Origin: Acanthopleura granulata
Taxonomy: Eukaryota > Mollusca > Polyplacophora > Chitonida > Chitonidae
DNA length: 64,000 nucleotides
Assembly (NCBI GenBank): GCA_016165875.1
Contig: JABBOT010000007.1
Span: forward strand, 12,231,227 to 12,295,226
Direction: 5' to 3'
Shown: one piece after another, positions 23,591 through 37,900 of the stretch
Position numbering within the stretch: the first letter of the stretch is position 1
Layout of the letters: every line of letters starts with the position of its first letter
The notes under the pieces: generated by a model
Databases searched by the model: none
The model's input: the letters and a program-made list of their open reading frames with translations, nothing else
What the model was told of the DNA's origin: nothing
Made by a program: the position numbers and the translations under genes

Positions 23591-24066
23591 TCACACTTTT
23601 ATCCATCAAGTGTTTGCTGTGCAAGCTGGGAGGTTTGAGGATTGCTTTATGAGGAAAGCAAATACTAATTAGTGACTAACATTCGAACTGTTGCCTGCAG
23701 GCTGGGGATTTCAATCATTCTGGCCTAAGCAACAACTCTTCACTTCTATGTGTCACGTTCATGGGAACCAACATAACAAACAAGAAACACAAAATCGGTT
23801 CCATGAAAGAAAGGTATAAAAAAAACATTTTTTTCCCAATGAGATAAAGTCTGTGTTTAATATAATATATTAATATACCATAATTTACATAATCTAACAA
23901 CATTTCAAGCAGGATACATATATAAATGTCTACCCTAAGAAAGGGACCGGGGGAATTACACTGATATCTAGCTAAAATATAGTTAGTTTTTTATACAAAC
24001 TATTCTTCAGGTGAGGCACACACAGTAGCCTATACCATACACAGAGCAGTTGTTGATTCCTGTTGC
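23591..24066. other. Intergenic, nothing recognised
   Basis: AT-rich sequence without an identifiable gene or repeat. Confidence 0.5.
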
Positions 24067-24336
24067 ATGTTTATTTATTTATTTATTTCATTGGTGCTTT
24101 ACACAGTATTCAAGAATATTTCACTTACACTACGGAGGCCAGCATTATGTTGGGAGGAAATTGGGCAGAGCCCGGGAAACCCACGACCATCTGCAGGTTG
24201 CTGGCAGACCTTCCCATGTACGGCCGGAGAGGAAGCCTGCATGAGCTGGACTTGAACTCAAGGTGACTGCAATGGTGGAGGCTTCTGGGTCATTGCGCTG
24301 CGCTAGCACGCTAACTGACTGAGCCACGGATGCCCC
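24067..24336 (-). repeat. SINE-A, near full-length reference copy
   Basis: On the minus strand this starts with a tRNA-related head: GTGGCTCAGTCAGTTAGCG (box A) and GAGTTCAAGTCC (box B). Then come GGAAGGTCTGCCAGCAACC, GGGCTCTGCCCAATTTCCTC and AATATTCTTGAATACTG, ending in (AAAT)n. This is the clearest evidence that the family is a tRNA-derived SINE. The core may correspond to the widespread Meta-domain of metazoan SINEs, which needs an alignment to confirm. Confidence 0.85.
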
Positions 24337-25836
24337 CATGCTGCATGTGGTTGGACACTGTCCAACTCCATTTGAATTGTTAAGAACACTCCATTCCACC
24401 TCAGATGACCCAAATATACCTCACAACAAAATCATGTAATAAGATATGCTGAGCTTTCATGAATTTTCTCTTGGCATGCCCTCCATAATGTTGAAGCATT
24501 ATTTCAACAAAATTTCAAACATTATACAGTGTCCAATTTTTCCTGTTACCAATTCGTGACTTCTGAAAACTGATTTAAGTCGCTTGACATAACCACTGGC
24601 TCTTGGAAGCAGATAAGGCTGGCCTAAAAGCCACTTGGCTTGATCTCCGATCTGCTGATCTGATATCGGCTCTGGGTATGAGGCAAAACCGCAATAAGTG
24701 TTGATCCAAATCCACTACTATTCAATTTCAAATGATCTATATTCAGTGAGTGAAGCAATATTTAATTAGTATGCCACACACATGGTCTTCGATGATGACA
24801 GATTTCACAAGATGGCGGGTGAGTATCAAGCAGGCATGAGGCCCGAGAAGATCAAATGCAGCACAAAAACTTAGATATCGAAGCAAAGCTACCAAAGAGC
24901 TCGCCTGTAGGGGATAGGTTCTAATATGCAGTACACTAAATCAGGAATTCAGTAATTTACGGTATTTAATATGAACACACAGAATCAACGGTGGAATATC
25001 CCCCTCTTGTCACTATGCTCTACATGTGTACAAACAATGAACTCAATACATGCAGTACTTTTTAAGATACCACCCCTGACATGTTGTTTAACATTGCTTT
25101 CCCTATTACTGAAGGCCGACGTTCAGGGTACGACATACGCTAAGCTTGTACTAAGGTACTTAGTACTAAGGTACTAAGGTACTTAGTACAAGCGAGCTAA
25201 CAAAACAAAAGCGATCACATCCCTAGCACTGTGAAAACTATCAAAATGACACTAGTCACTTAAAATTTTTTTAAAAAATTTATATGAACTAATACAGATT
25301 TTTCTTCTGAATCTGACAAACTGACAGACCTGGCAGTGTAGCCCGAATGACCATCACAAAAAAAAATATATATATATTCCTGCACACTGTGGGGAATAAA
25401 TGGCATTTTTACATGTTAAATTCATTTTAATGAATTGTTACTCCACATCTCCTCCCTATAATACTTTCTAAAAAGAACATATTGCAAAACTGGACTCCAG
25501 AAAGGTTAAATATGTGCATTATCTTCAGAACTATTTGTTATTGGTTGTACTTTGATCAACAACTTCCCATCTGAGAGTTGGGAAATTGTCATGACTATAT
25601 AATGCATAGAGTACATAAATAAAAAACAATTAACACAAAAAGTTGCTTTTTCTTAAAATCACTGTTGATGTTGCTGCAAAAATCATGGAGCTGCTACAAA
25701 ATGTCATACAATTTAAGATCAACATGTTGGTAAATACACACTGTCATTTTATATAATCTATGTTCTATAAAACCATGCAGCTAACTGCATAAATATTGAA
25801 GACAATCATGCACATAAAGACATAAAACAAAATCAG
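24337..25836. other. Intergenic / OGFOD1 3' UTR side
   Basis: No gene recognised. On the minus strand the OGFOD1 3' UTR should begin at 25,836; an ATTAAA on that strand near 25,435 is a possible poly-A signal. A short GGTACTTAGTACTAA palindrome repeat lies at about 25,149-25,193. Confidence 0.45.
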
Positions 25837-25992
25837 CTATGCGTTTTTCTCATAATACTCAAATGACAGGTCGTAGAACTCAGGATTGTCTCTCTGCAAG
25901 GCCGTGTGGTTGATGTGTTTAACAAACTGCAGCGTGTCACGGTCTCTGTACACCAGGGCCAGAGAGTTGGGAAATGGGTTCACTGTCAGTAA
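25837..25992 (-). CDS. OGFOD1: OGFOD1 exon 13 (C-terminus, stop)
   Basis: Phase 0 in; TTTCAG acceptor on the minus strand; TAG at 25,839-25,837. Encodes residues 510-560: [24 protein letters not shown], and the end [13 protein letters not shown] (human FWDFSFIYYE). Confidence 0.96.
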   Translation of the reverse strand, partial: LLTVNPFPNSLALVYRDRDTLQFVKHINHTALQRDNPEFYDLSFEYYEKNA

Positions 25993-28900
25993 CTGAAACC
26001 AGAAGAAGTTTATTTATTTATTTATTTATCTGATTGGTGTTTTACGCTGTGCTCCAGAATATTTCACTTACATGACTTATATGGGAGGAAAGCGGGACAG
26101 CCCAGAGGAAACCCACGACCATCCGAAGGTTGCTGGTGGACCTTCCCACGTACGGTCAGAGAGGAAACCAGCATGGGCTGGATTTGAACTCACAGCGACA
26201 AAACCAGAAGAAAAAACACACCTTTCACTTTCCCCCATTTAATAAACAGATGTAAACATGGAAAGTAGATAAACACTGCATGCCTGAAATTATATGAAAA
26301 GTACTATTTATCTGAATGATGCACTCTAACATTTTTCACAGGGCAAGTCATGGCCAAGATGTTTTTTATATACTGTAAAGACACTTGTCTTTCTGCTAGG
26401 ACAGTTCATGGCCTTGAACAGGGATTTATTTGTCTTTGGTCTTTCTAGTCTTTTTAGTTATATATTTATTCACTTATTAAGGTGGAAGGAAATCAGGCAG
26501 AGCTCTTGGGAAACCACGACCACCTACCGGTACCTTCCCATATACAACCGGAAAGGGAGCAAGCATAAGTTGGCCTGGACTCACAGCGATTGCATTTGTG
26601 AGAGGCACCAGGATCATTACACTGTACTAGCATGCTAATTCCCTCGGCCACGGGGGCCCCTCTGGACAGGGATTTGTAGATATCCCCAGTCTTGTTATTT
26701 TGGGGGACCCGAGGACAATAAACTGCTGATGGCGTTCGTATTGCTGCATGCGCACTCTAATCTTGAACTGAACATCACACGTCTTCCGCCGATGTGTCGT
26801 GCATACATGTAGCTATGTATCAGTGACTTGCCAGTGGTGGGTCGTTTTAGACAGGCACTTCAGTTTAATCCACCCATAACATGGCCACCATCAAAGAAGT
26901 CAAAAAAGTGTTCCTGCAGCTACTATAATAGACAGAAGCACCCCGACCTCAGATAATCTTGTCTATGAAAATTATGACATGCTAATGTATGTTACTTATT
27001 CAGGCTTGACACAGGTATCTGATGACTTAAAGAGCTACTGTGGCATCAAAACATCTGTCTTAAAAGCAAGGTGAACTGATAGAGATGGGGATAGTCTGAA
27101 CTGCTTTCCTAAATTGTGAAAATATTGCAGCGTATTAAAACCGATATTGTACGTTTCGGTACAGAGTGCAGAAACAAAATATTTCTGTTGTTTCCACTTT
27201 GCCTGGTGTGATGTCTGCCAGAACACATGATGTCATCAATCGCTGACGTGTATACACATCTGACGCTGCCCTTTCAAATGCTCTTGATGTCATTCAAGCA
27301 TAAATGCCTTACTCAATGTCACATCTGCCTAATTCGATGTCATACAGGGAATTTTATCACATCACATCAGGAAAATTTTACGGACACAGCCGAAGATTTT
27401 GTTTTTCAAGGAATCTTCAGTTATATGGGTTAAATAGTGTTATTCATCAAAACCCTTTTGAAACATGGTGTTAGGCTTACTCCATAGCATTTCATTCATA
27501 CCAAAGTAATATATCCACACAATTTGTATTCTGGCCAGAGTGGCACTTTAAAATAATAATCACCTGTAACTAGAGTATTTTCTCAGTATCATCATTTGGT
27601 AACAAAACATTTATTTAGCCATCTTCACGTACATGAACACTGCCTAAGCAAAGGAAAATTCAATAATACATGTTGCAGTTTGTTTCACAAAATACAATAC
27701 AACGATTCCTTCTCACCTCTTCATCCTCATCTTTGACGATGTATGATGTGTACCCTCCACACTCTGTCTGCCAATCTGAAGCACCACAGACAAAATCAGT
27801 GTATGTTTTCCGTTCCTCCTTTCTATTAAGACAATACGCATAATAAAATCAGAGTGCTGGGATACATAGCATGTGCTATATTTTGCTATACAAGAGGAAA
27901 ATCTGCTTCTAGGCTTGGTTACTAAAGATAGCTATTTCCTCTTGATTTCGAACTCTTAAACTGCTTTGTCCAACACTCACAAACTATGCAAATTGCTTTC
28001 GCAATGTCTTTTGAAACAAACCCACACATTTTACCACAATTCTTCATCTTTGTGACTACATGTATGTGCAAAATGAAGCAGACAGAAAAGCAATTACAAA
28101 AATGTATGTCCCCCTCCCCTCCAGAAAAATATAACTAAAGCACAATCAGCCATTGCACAGCATTAATATATTTATATTTTAATGTAAGAAAAATAGCACG
28201 AGGTGGTTACTGTGTCTCCACACAAATTTGAGCAATGTTCGCAAAAGGCAGACGGCTTTTAAAATAGATCGAAATCTGAAAAAATAACCTGACAGCGCAC
28301 AAGTTCAGGTCACTTTGAACACTTTACATGAGTTTGAGAATCCTATGCCTAATATTTGGCAAGATATGCTCTGCACAACGTTGAGAAATATGTCCAAGGG
28401 CAGACAACTCCTAAAGTAGATCGAAACACGAAAACATGACCTCAAAGTCCAAAACTTTAGGTCATTTTGCATACTTTGTGTGAGTTTGAAAATCCTATGT
28501 GTAACAATTGCTGCGATATGTTCTACACATACTTGAGAAATATGCGCAAGGGCAGACAACTCCTAAAATAGATCGAAAAGTGAAAAAATAACTTGACAGT
28601 GCACAACTTCAGGTCATTTTGCACACTTTGTGTGAGCTTTAGAATCCTATGCCTGATAGCTGCTGAGATATGCTCTGCACAAAGTTGAAAAATAAGGTCA
28701 CGGGCAAATATCCCAAAATAGACTGACATGAAAAACTATAACCTGACAGTGCACAACTTCAGGTCATTTTGCACATATTGTGTGAGTTTGAGAATCCTAT
28801 GAGTAACAGTTGTCGAGATATGCTCCTCATACAGGATGGACAGACAGACAGACGGAAAAAGCAATCACTATATGTCTCCCCTGTTAATTAGGGGACACAT

Positions 28901-31900
28901 AGTTATTGCTAACACTGAGGGGACAATAGTCCTTCAGAAACTGACTCACTGAAAATTTTCTTCTAAATCTGATAAAAAAAAAACACCCAAACTAAAGAGG
29001 ATCACCCAAGGCAGACGACCCACCTTTAGACCCAATGAAATATCTGGCATCCAAAGCGAACTCTGCCGTTTCACAGACATCTGTATCGGCCACGAGAGTG
29101 TAACAACCTGGTCTCCAACACCTCACCTCCCCACGACAACATGGACCTGCTTCTCAATAACAAAACATAACAAAACAAAACATGGAGATCTGCTGCCTTC
29201 TGTTATCCTGGAACACTGGTGAGTCATGCTGTTTTTGTTGTTCCTACCTGCTTGTATGACCATGCCACAGTTCCACCAGGTTCTGTTTATAGCAACTGAA
29301 TGTCAACAAAATCAAAATATCTAAGTGGAGGTGGGGAATGGGTGGTGGTGGTGGTAAGGTCTACCAGCAACCAGCGGATTGTTGTGGGTTTCCCCAGGGA
29401 TCTGCCCGGTTTTCTCCCACCATAGTGCTGGCCGCCATCGTATAAGTGAAATATTCTTGAGTACAGCATAAAACACCAATCAAATAAATAAATAAATAAA
29501 TCTAAGCAAGACTTGATGCTGTGCCACTGCAGACAGTACAGTGTGATAGCAAATAGTCAACTGAAGTACTTTAAATTCAACTTTCAGCAGAAAAATTGTG
29601 GCGTTTTAAAGATTTCGTTCCATGATGCCTGGTCGTGAACGGCATTTCAGTCATCTACTGAATATGATTGCACTCATAACAGTACCAGCTATACGTTTCA
29701 GAGATAACAGCCCTTATTTATCATAAATTAGCATCAGGCCTATGATACAAGCTATGTACCAAATTAAGACACAAAGTGCATGCCAATCACACTAATGACC
29801 AGTCTGGCACATTAATTCTGAACAATTAAGAAAATTTATAATCACAGATGCCACTTTACATTTTAAACTATCTTTTCAAGAAGTTTTAAACAGTCCTGAA
29901 ATTTAACCCTGGATAAACACCAAAAAGGACTTCTGACACAAAAACAGAAATATTCAGATGTTCCTCGTTTAATTAGTGCATGCCGAGTACACCCTCTCCA
30001 CATTCTCACCAATACATTTATGCATGCTAGTGTCTGTGTGTCTGATCTGCTTGAGTTCAGCCGAACTTTCATCAATGTTTCTGTCACTAATTGACCGTGT
30101 TTTCTAGCTAACAGCAGGACATTTCCAAAGGCTAAACATCTAAAGTGCCGCCACACTATAACCACCTGATGACACCCATGGCCTTTTTTATGAAGCAGTT
30201 GCAAACTCCACATGACTTCTGTGACAACATATAGAGCAGAGATACCATGCAAATGTGATTGTTGTACTCTTTCAACAGCTTTGTATTTATTTATTTATTT
30301 ATTTTGATTGGTGTTTGCAACCGTACTCAAGAAGATTTCATTTACATAACGTCAGCCAGCATAATGGTGGGAGAAACCGAGCAGGGCCTGCCAGGGAAAA
30401 CGCACAACTATTTTCAGGTTGCTGGGAGACCTTCACACGTATGACTGGAGTGGAAGCCCGCATGAGCTGAGCTTGAACTCACAGAGACTAAAGCTCCTGG
30501 GGGATTGTGCTGCACTAGCTCCCTAACCCTCTCAGCCATGCAGGCCCCCTGATAGCTTTGTGAAAGGTGCCTCAAAAAATACGAGACATGACACTCCACC
30601 CTGTGAGTGGACACCTACAGTGGCATTGGGCCAACCCATATCTGGCTTCTAATGCTGAGAAAAAAATGGCACATCCTCCTCTCTCGCCAGGCACTCAGCA
30701 ATAAGAGGATAGAGGGTGGACTGGTCGGCCCGGTGTCAGTATAATATGACTGGGTGAGGGGGCTTGTTGGGTGTCTTCGGCAAGTCGTCTCGGTGAGGCA
30801 GCATCAGATAAAAGATACGGCGGAAATCTAATGCTGAGCACCAAATGAGGTACGTATACAGGTGGTATGACTTCACACTTCATGAGTTTGAATTCTTTAC
30901 CAATTCTAAACCCTGGACCTACTTTTAACAAGACAGGCTCTATCTGTATGTACATCACCACAGACATTTTGACTTGAACTTGGACACAGTCAGTCCTCAT
31001 CACCTGCACTCATGAAAGCAAACCATCACCTTTATGAAGCTTTCTCTCCTCTCCCTCCCCACTGGCTGTTGAAGCACTAGGCTGTTCCATTAACTTCTTC
31101 TCCCCCTCCCCATTGGCTGTTGAAGCACTAGGCTGTTCCATTAACTTCTCCTCCCCATCTTCATCACTCATGACCAGCTCATGTAAAGACAACCCAGTCA
31201 GATTAGACAACACCACAAACATTGCATCTGAGCTGAAAAACTGGACGCAGTTGACTAGAATGGAGGGATAACTGTCTGGATCAAGCTGGTAATAACACCT
31301 GAAAGGAAAGTTGAATGACTGAGTCATTGATTGACTGATTGACAGAAATATGACTTTGTGATAGCACTACTGTTCAAAACAATCCACAAGAACCAAAGCG
31401 ATTTTCATGCAATCCAAACACTGTCAAATTCAGGACTGCTTCACACCAACAGGAGCTAGATTTGGTCACATTGCCCACACAGGAATGTATGCATACCTTT
31501 TGTTTGGTGGTCCTCGTTTTGTCCATGGCAAACGATTACTCTTGAGAACTTCTAACAAATTTTCATACATTTGTGGCTGTGAAGAGAAAAAACAGTTTCA
31601 AAGTTCAAATGATTGTCAGATCATATGACTAACACCAAGCCACATGTACATGTACCAGTCTAGAAAGATATTTGCCCGCAAGGCGAATTATTTGCGATAC
31701 AAGCAATTTATGGCCGTTAAGTGATTTATTTGGCCATCACATGATTTATTTGGCGACCAGGTGATTTATTTGCCCAACTGGTGATTTATTTGCCCACCAA
31801 GTTATTTTACCAGGTGATTTATTTGGCCACCACGTGATTTATTTGCCCACCAAGTTATTTTACCAGGTGATTTATTTGGCCACCAGGTGATTTATTTGCC

Positions 31901-34900
31901 CACCAAGTGATTTTATTTGGCTACCAGGTCATTCACTTCCACCAGTTGTAACTTACATAAATTTGTGTCACAGGTAATTCATTTCAACAACAGGGGCATT
32001 ATTTTGGGACAAAGTAATTTATTCAATTCTTAACAAAACAATAAACATTCTAGGAGTGTGGACAGTATGTGTTACAACCTGTTGCTTACATTGATAAAGT
32101 CCTGCAGTTCAATCTCAGATTCCGTCTCAAACCTGTCTTGTATCTCAGACTGCACACTGATGTCCAGGTACTGTGGGTTGATCCACTGATAGAAGAGCTG
32201 CTCCTATCATCCAATAAATGACACATCAGTGCACATCAGTATGGAAAACACACACCAGTACACACCAGTATGGAAAACACTTATCAGTACCATAAGTGTC
32301 AAAATTACACATTAGTATCAAAACATCATGTCAGTATCAAAATTATACCAGTACCCATCAGTGTCAAAAACACTTATCCGTATGGAAAACACACATCAGT
32401 ATCAAAAACATTTCAGTACCCATCAGAATCAAAAAACCATATCAGTGCCCAGCAGTGTCAAAAACCTACATCAGCATCAAAAACCAACCTCAGTATCAAA
32501 AGCATATCAGTACCCATCATTATCAAAAACCCACATTGGGGTCATTCCATATGAATTCAACCAAAATTCAGAAATCTTCCACGGTCACCATCCCAGAATT
32601 GGCTGAAATTTGCACTGAAGGTAGCATAACGTGAGTAATGAGGACAGGCACAACACTAGCCTTCAAATGGTTTCTGAGATATAACCCTCCAAAACTTGGA
32701 GGTTACATCCACTTTTTGCACTCGACAATCACCTCCATTAATTTGTAGGTGGTTTTGAAGACAAATATCTTACCAAGGAATCCTTGTACAAAATTTGCCT
32801 AACATTTATATCTGACGTAATTGGCACCTCATCAACCAGAATCTGCCATCAGAATTGGGCTATCTCTTTCCCCATTTGGGTTTTTGGCCTCTCAAATATG
32901 GACATGTCATGTGCAGAAGTGAAAAATTTCCTTTTCAGAGGTACCCTGTGAGCTCAAGGTCTGCTACAGAGGGTTAATTATACTGGATTCCTGGTATTTA
33001 TGGGTAGGACTCTTGTCACTTTTTGGGTGGCAGTGTCACCTGGTTGGCAATTGCCTAATGTAATGAAATTTTCTCCACATTAATGTGCATATCTGAACTT
33101 TACTTGTATGACATATCACCTTGTTTTCTCACCTCTATCAGTATTAATTCCTACTCTCAAATGTAGGCGATAACGGCCTACATGTAGGTTTTGACCAGTA
33201 ATTCAAATTTGTCTCAAGTAAAGACAAACATGTTTAAATTGCCCAATAAAAACAAATTATGGTTCATGGTATCATATTTCAAAGCAATTTCCAATGCCAG
33301 GATATCATAACTGTACTGAATAGCCATAACTAACAATCTGGAGACAAAAGAGGTTTGTGTAATACTGTGATAAGGAGGGCTTGTTTCCTTCCAAACAACT
33401 TTTGCTTATGAACCTTAATAGAACTGTATGTTGAAAATGTAAAAAAAATATCCCTTGGATAAAATATGGTTTTCAAAGTTTTGTGACTTGAGGCATAAAT
33501 GGTATGTTCCAGTTACTGCTGCGGGCATGTGTTTGTCAACAGCACCAAAATGCAAACCTAATCGCTGCTGCCATTCCAGGTAACCATGATTACAAAGACC
33601 TGAAGGGTAAAACAGTCTGTTTCATTAGCATTCAAGAACGTATGTTGCACCTGTGTGAATCATGTACCGTATCAGTATGGTTTCCCTGGAACGTCATTTG
33701 TCTGACACTTTTTCTGATCTTGATTTTGATTTGAATGATTCACAGACATACAAACAGTGGGCACATCCAGGCCGAAATGTTCTATTATGCCTAACTTCTT
33801 CTGTACAAGAGTTTATCCAAATTACCTGTAATTCATTTGATTCCCTCAGACAACACCTAACAAATGCATAGCCTAGTCACCTCAGTAAACTCAACGAAGA
33901 GCTGTGTGATTATCAGGCTATTGTTATGTTAGAAGTACAGTTTTATAATACAAGATGGGCTGTGAGGATTTCACTGGGATAATAGCCTGGTTACACTTCA
34001 TCCATTTGTAATGTATTTGACAAATCATCTGGTAAATAAAGTGTTCTTTTATTTGTGTCATATCAGACTATCTTAAGCATGATTCCACAACTATCCATGC
34101 CTTCATCACCGGATTTGTATCTCATCTGAAAGCAGAGCTTCTGTTTATAATAGCACTCCTGTAGTTTAGTGATGGAACTGCCAGACAGCATAAAAATTTC
34201 CAAAACTTCACAAATATCTGCTACCATCAAAAGGATCATGGTCTTGATTTAGAGTGGCATTTTTTTTTTTTGCAGCATCACAGGGGAAGAACCTATGTGA
34301 CGGTATTGGTGGCACAGTGAAATGTGTGGTACATGTAGGGTGAGTTAGTCTTCAGACAGTAGCTTATGGTCATATTTTAGCCGCTTCTCATTTGTTTGAT
34401 TGGTCATGCAAAAATATTCCAGGTGTCAAGTCTTTGTTACGTGTCAATTGCTAATGTGAGTAACCATGAAAACAGATTTCGATTGTCCATACGCTTTGGC
34501 AAAGCTATGAAAATAGTTGGTCATAGGTCCCATCACTGTTTTATTCTGATGTCAGAAACGCCACTGAAAATGAAGCAAATCTCAGCCGACGATCATTACA
34601 GCGTTATCGGGCAAAGGCAGTCCACATATGAGATAGATTTTGTTAAGCTACAGCCTGGGAAATATGTCTCTTGTACCTATGATTAAGAAATGGTATATTG
34701 GTTGTATAATTGAACGTTCCGATGATAGCAATGATGTATTTATCAACTTCATGCACTGGTCACCAGCTGGACATTTGTCCTGGCTTTCTACTGCTCATAA
34801 AAATGCATGTCGAGTACTTTTTCAAAACATAATCTGCCTTGTCTCCACATATGCAATGCAAGGACAAAGTACAAGATCATATATGCTTTCTCCTCAGGAC

Positions 34901-37900
34901 ACTGCCTTGATTCCAAAGAAGTTGCCATTATTTATCCGATATATACTGTTGTACTGTAAATTCATGTGGCTTGTGACAGCCCCTTTATGCTCACTGGGGA
35001 ATTTTAGGACAAATGGTTTCTCAAACCTTTCTTATTCTTATTTTACTGCCTTTACCGGAATAAACAAAAGTTATTTGTGACTAGATTGAAAATTATAGTT
35101 GTTCTGTACAGTTTTAATATCCTTGCACTTTATATTGACTTGAAATATGATACCATGAACCATTATTTGTCATTGCTGTTTCATTTTAACATGTTTATGT
35201 CCTTACCTGAGACAAGTTTGAGTTACTGGTCAAAACTTACCTATGAGCCACTTCTAAAAAAACATTTGAGACCAACATTTGAGAGTAAGTATGAACAGTA
35301 AAAGAGGTGAGAAAACCTGTTGATATTTTATGACCCCATCAATATCAAAAACCCACATCAGTATCAAAACCCACATCAGCATCGAAAACACACATCAGTA
35401 TCAAAAACATATCAGTACCCATCAGTATTAAAATCCACACCAACATCAAAAACCCATATCAATATCAAAGACCCTCCAAGTTTCAAAAACACATCAATAC
35501 CCATCACTATCAAAAACACATGACTGAAGGTCCTAGGCTGGGAACAAGTGACCACACCCAGTAATACAAAACAGTGGTTTAAATGTCCTTATGGCAAAAC
35601 ACATTTTTTACATGTTTACTATGATAAACATGCATGACTTCAAAAGCCAGTGAGTCAGAATGCATTTGACTTGCTTTGCCTGTAAAAGTCCACAATTTTA
35701 ATGAGATTCACTTTTAAATATATTAGTTTCCATTAAAATTCAAAAGTTTTTGCAGGGACGTGTTGCGATGAACTGCAAAGGTTTGGTCTGAAACTGAACA
35801 TAATCAGAGTAAATACTTTGTAATAATTGTGTTACATTTTTTCTATTATTTTGCATACTACCACTACATGCAACTTCTAGCCTATGTTTGGTTCAGAAAT
35901 AAAACACATGTGTTCATAACACCATGGCTTGTTTCTTTTGATTTTGGAAAGTTGTGATGTCAAAATGGCCCTGGTTTATTCATAACAGAAACATCTTCAA
36001 AAACATCATAAAGATTGAAACATTTTTTTTTAACACGAATGAAAAGCACCACCAATGACATTGTGATGTTCCTAAACCAAAGAAAGATCAGCCATGGACA
36101 TTTTCCATATAATGTTACACTGGAAAATCATTGTTATCGGGAGAAGTTTTTTGAAACTGAAAGTGTTACAATTCATCCATTTATTGCTTTGTCTCATGTA
36201 GGCATGTTGAATACTTGTTGAGCAACCTGCGGATTTTCATGGGTTTCCCCCCGGGCTCTGCCTGGTTTCCTCCCACCACAATGCTGGTCGCCGTTGCATA
36301 AGTGAAATATTCTTGAGTGCAGCTTAAAACACCAATGAAATAAATAAATAAATAACTGTCCAGAAAAATATGGACAACATTTATGAAGGGAAATCATCTG
36401 ATTATAGATGGACATGTAACTATAGCAATCATAAGCAAAACAAAACAAGTTCTAAACTTTAAGTTTATAGTGAACAGACACACTTGAGTGGGTGTCAATA
36501 CAATACAACTTACGTACATCAACTGTCAAACAGGGTTCCAGAGGGGATGGGACTTCAGAGTGAGGCTGCAGCCGATCTATGGGGGGTCCGTGGAACCAGC
36601 CACTTACAGAGAGGCGACACTTCTCCGACGATAACACCTCACTTACCTGGGAGAAGATTGACCAGAGATTGATTGAGTGACCAGTGAACTAACTAGGAAG
36701 CTATACTCATCTACAGCTATTGACCACATCTGGGTTTAGAGGTAGGTATTTTAGGCCTTTACTCAGTGATGCAACCCACTGAATTGTATTAATGAGTTAT
36801 CCTCCCTTTGACAAGATCCAGGTGGTGCTTTGTTTATTTGGTTGGGGACCATAACTGTATATTTTTTCTCCACCAGAATTTGGTTTGAAGATCAGTCACA
36901 GATTGCTTAGTCGTAGTAACAGAAACTTCTACACCTGTCAAGAAGCCTTTGTGCAAATAGTGTATGCAGACCACACTGACAACTGAGATCTCGGAAATTC
37001 AATCATACATGTCACAATACGCCAGCCTATCCATGTATCAGAAATGCCTGGCAGCTATAGCCATCCCACTGGGTGTGGAGTCCCCTACCCTGTTTGTTTA
37101 TTATATTATTTATTTGTTTATTTATCTATTTACTGATTAGTGGTGTTTCACCTGTGAATAATCATGAATATTTCACTTATATGTCAACAGCCAGCATTAT
37201 GGTAGACGGAAACCAGTCAGAAACCGGGGCAAACCCAAAACCATCTGTAGACTGGAGGCAGGCCTTCCCACATAAGACTGCAGAGGGCACCGGCCTGAAC
37301 CAGACTTGAACTCATAACAAACGCAGTTAAGTGAGCCTAATGAGATATTTTTCTGCACTAGCCCACTAACCATTGCACCAAACTGCACAGAAATTCATGA
37401 AGTCCACTGGCTCTAGACTTGATTATCGTCATACTGTCGTGGTTAACCATATCAAACCTTGTACTCGAAATAACAGAAAAGAATTAATGATGATCGACTG
37501 AAAAAAGACACTGTTACCTGATGAAATGAGGCAGGTGTAACTTCAAAGAAAACCAGCTTGTTCCACTCTGGAGAGATGCTCTTAACGATGTCACTAGGCT
37601 GGCCTTTGTCTGTAACAGTAGGATTCCTCATCAGCCTTTATGATCAGGAAACATTCCTTCAGTCCAGAAATCAGCAAATCTAAGACAACTAATGCTTTAT
37701 TCATTTCATTCTGGTTTAGGACACTACTTGTACATGTAGTAATGAATATTTCATTTGCAAGAGACCGTACGAGTTCCTTGAAGCAATTGAGGAAATTTGA
37801 AAGAGCACTGAAGAAAGAATCATGATTATCTACATGTTTATATGTGCCTGTCAAATGATTTATCAAAGTCTCTCCTCATCCAGTAGCAGGAAGATAAATT

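Larger units (their letters stand above)
29147..31029. other. OGFOD1 intron 10
   Basis: Holds two SINE-A copies and a SINE-B fragment (listed separately). A 129-codon minus-strand open frame at 29,863-30,252 has no recognisable domain and is probably chance. Confidence 0.5.

Noticed and set aside
24240..24335. tRNA gene on the minus strand
   Set aside because: Box A and box B are those of a SINE head attached to a SINE body and tail; no complete cloverleaf.
29863..30252. 129-codon minus-strand open frame
   Set aside because: No domain, odd cysteine and histidine content, located in an OGFOD1 intron; likely chance.
36509..36515. GTAAGT donor four bases beyond the chosen OGFOD1 exon 7 end
   Set aside because: It leaves phase 1, which is incompatible with exon 8 (needs phase 0), and would break the match to the human spacing.
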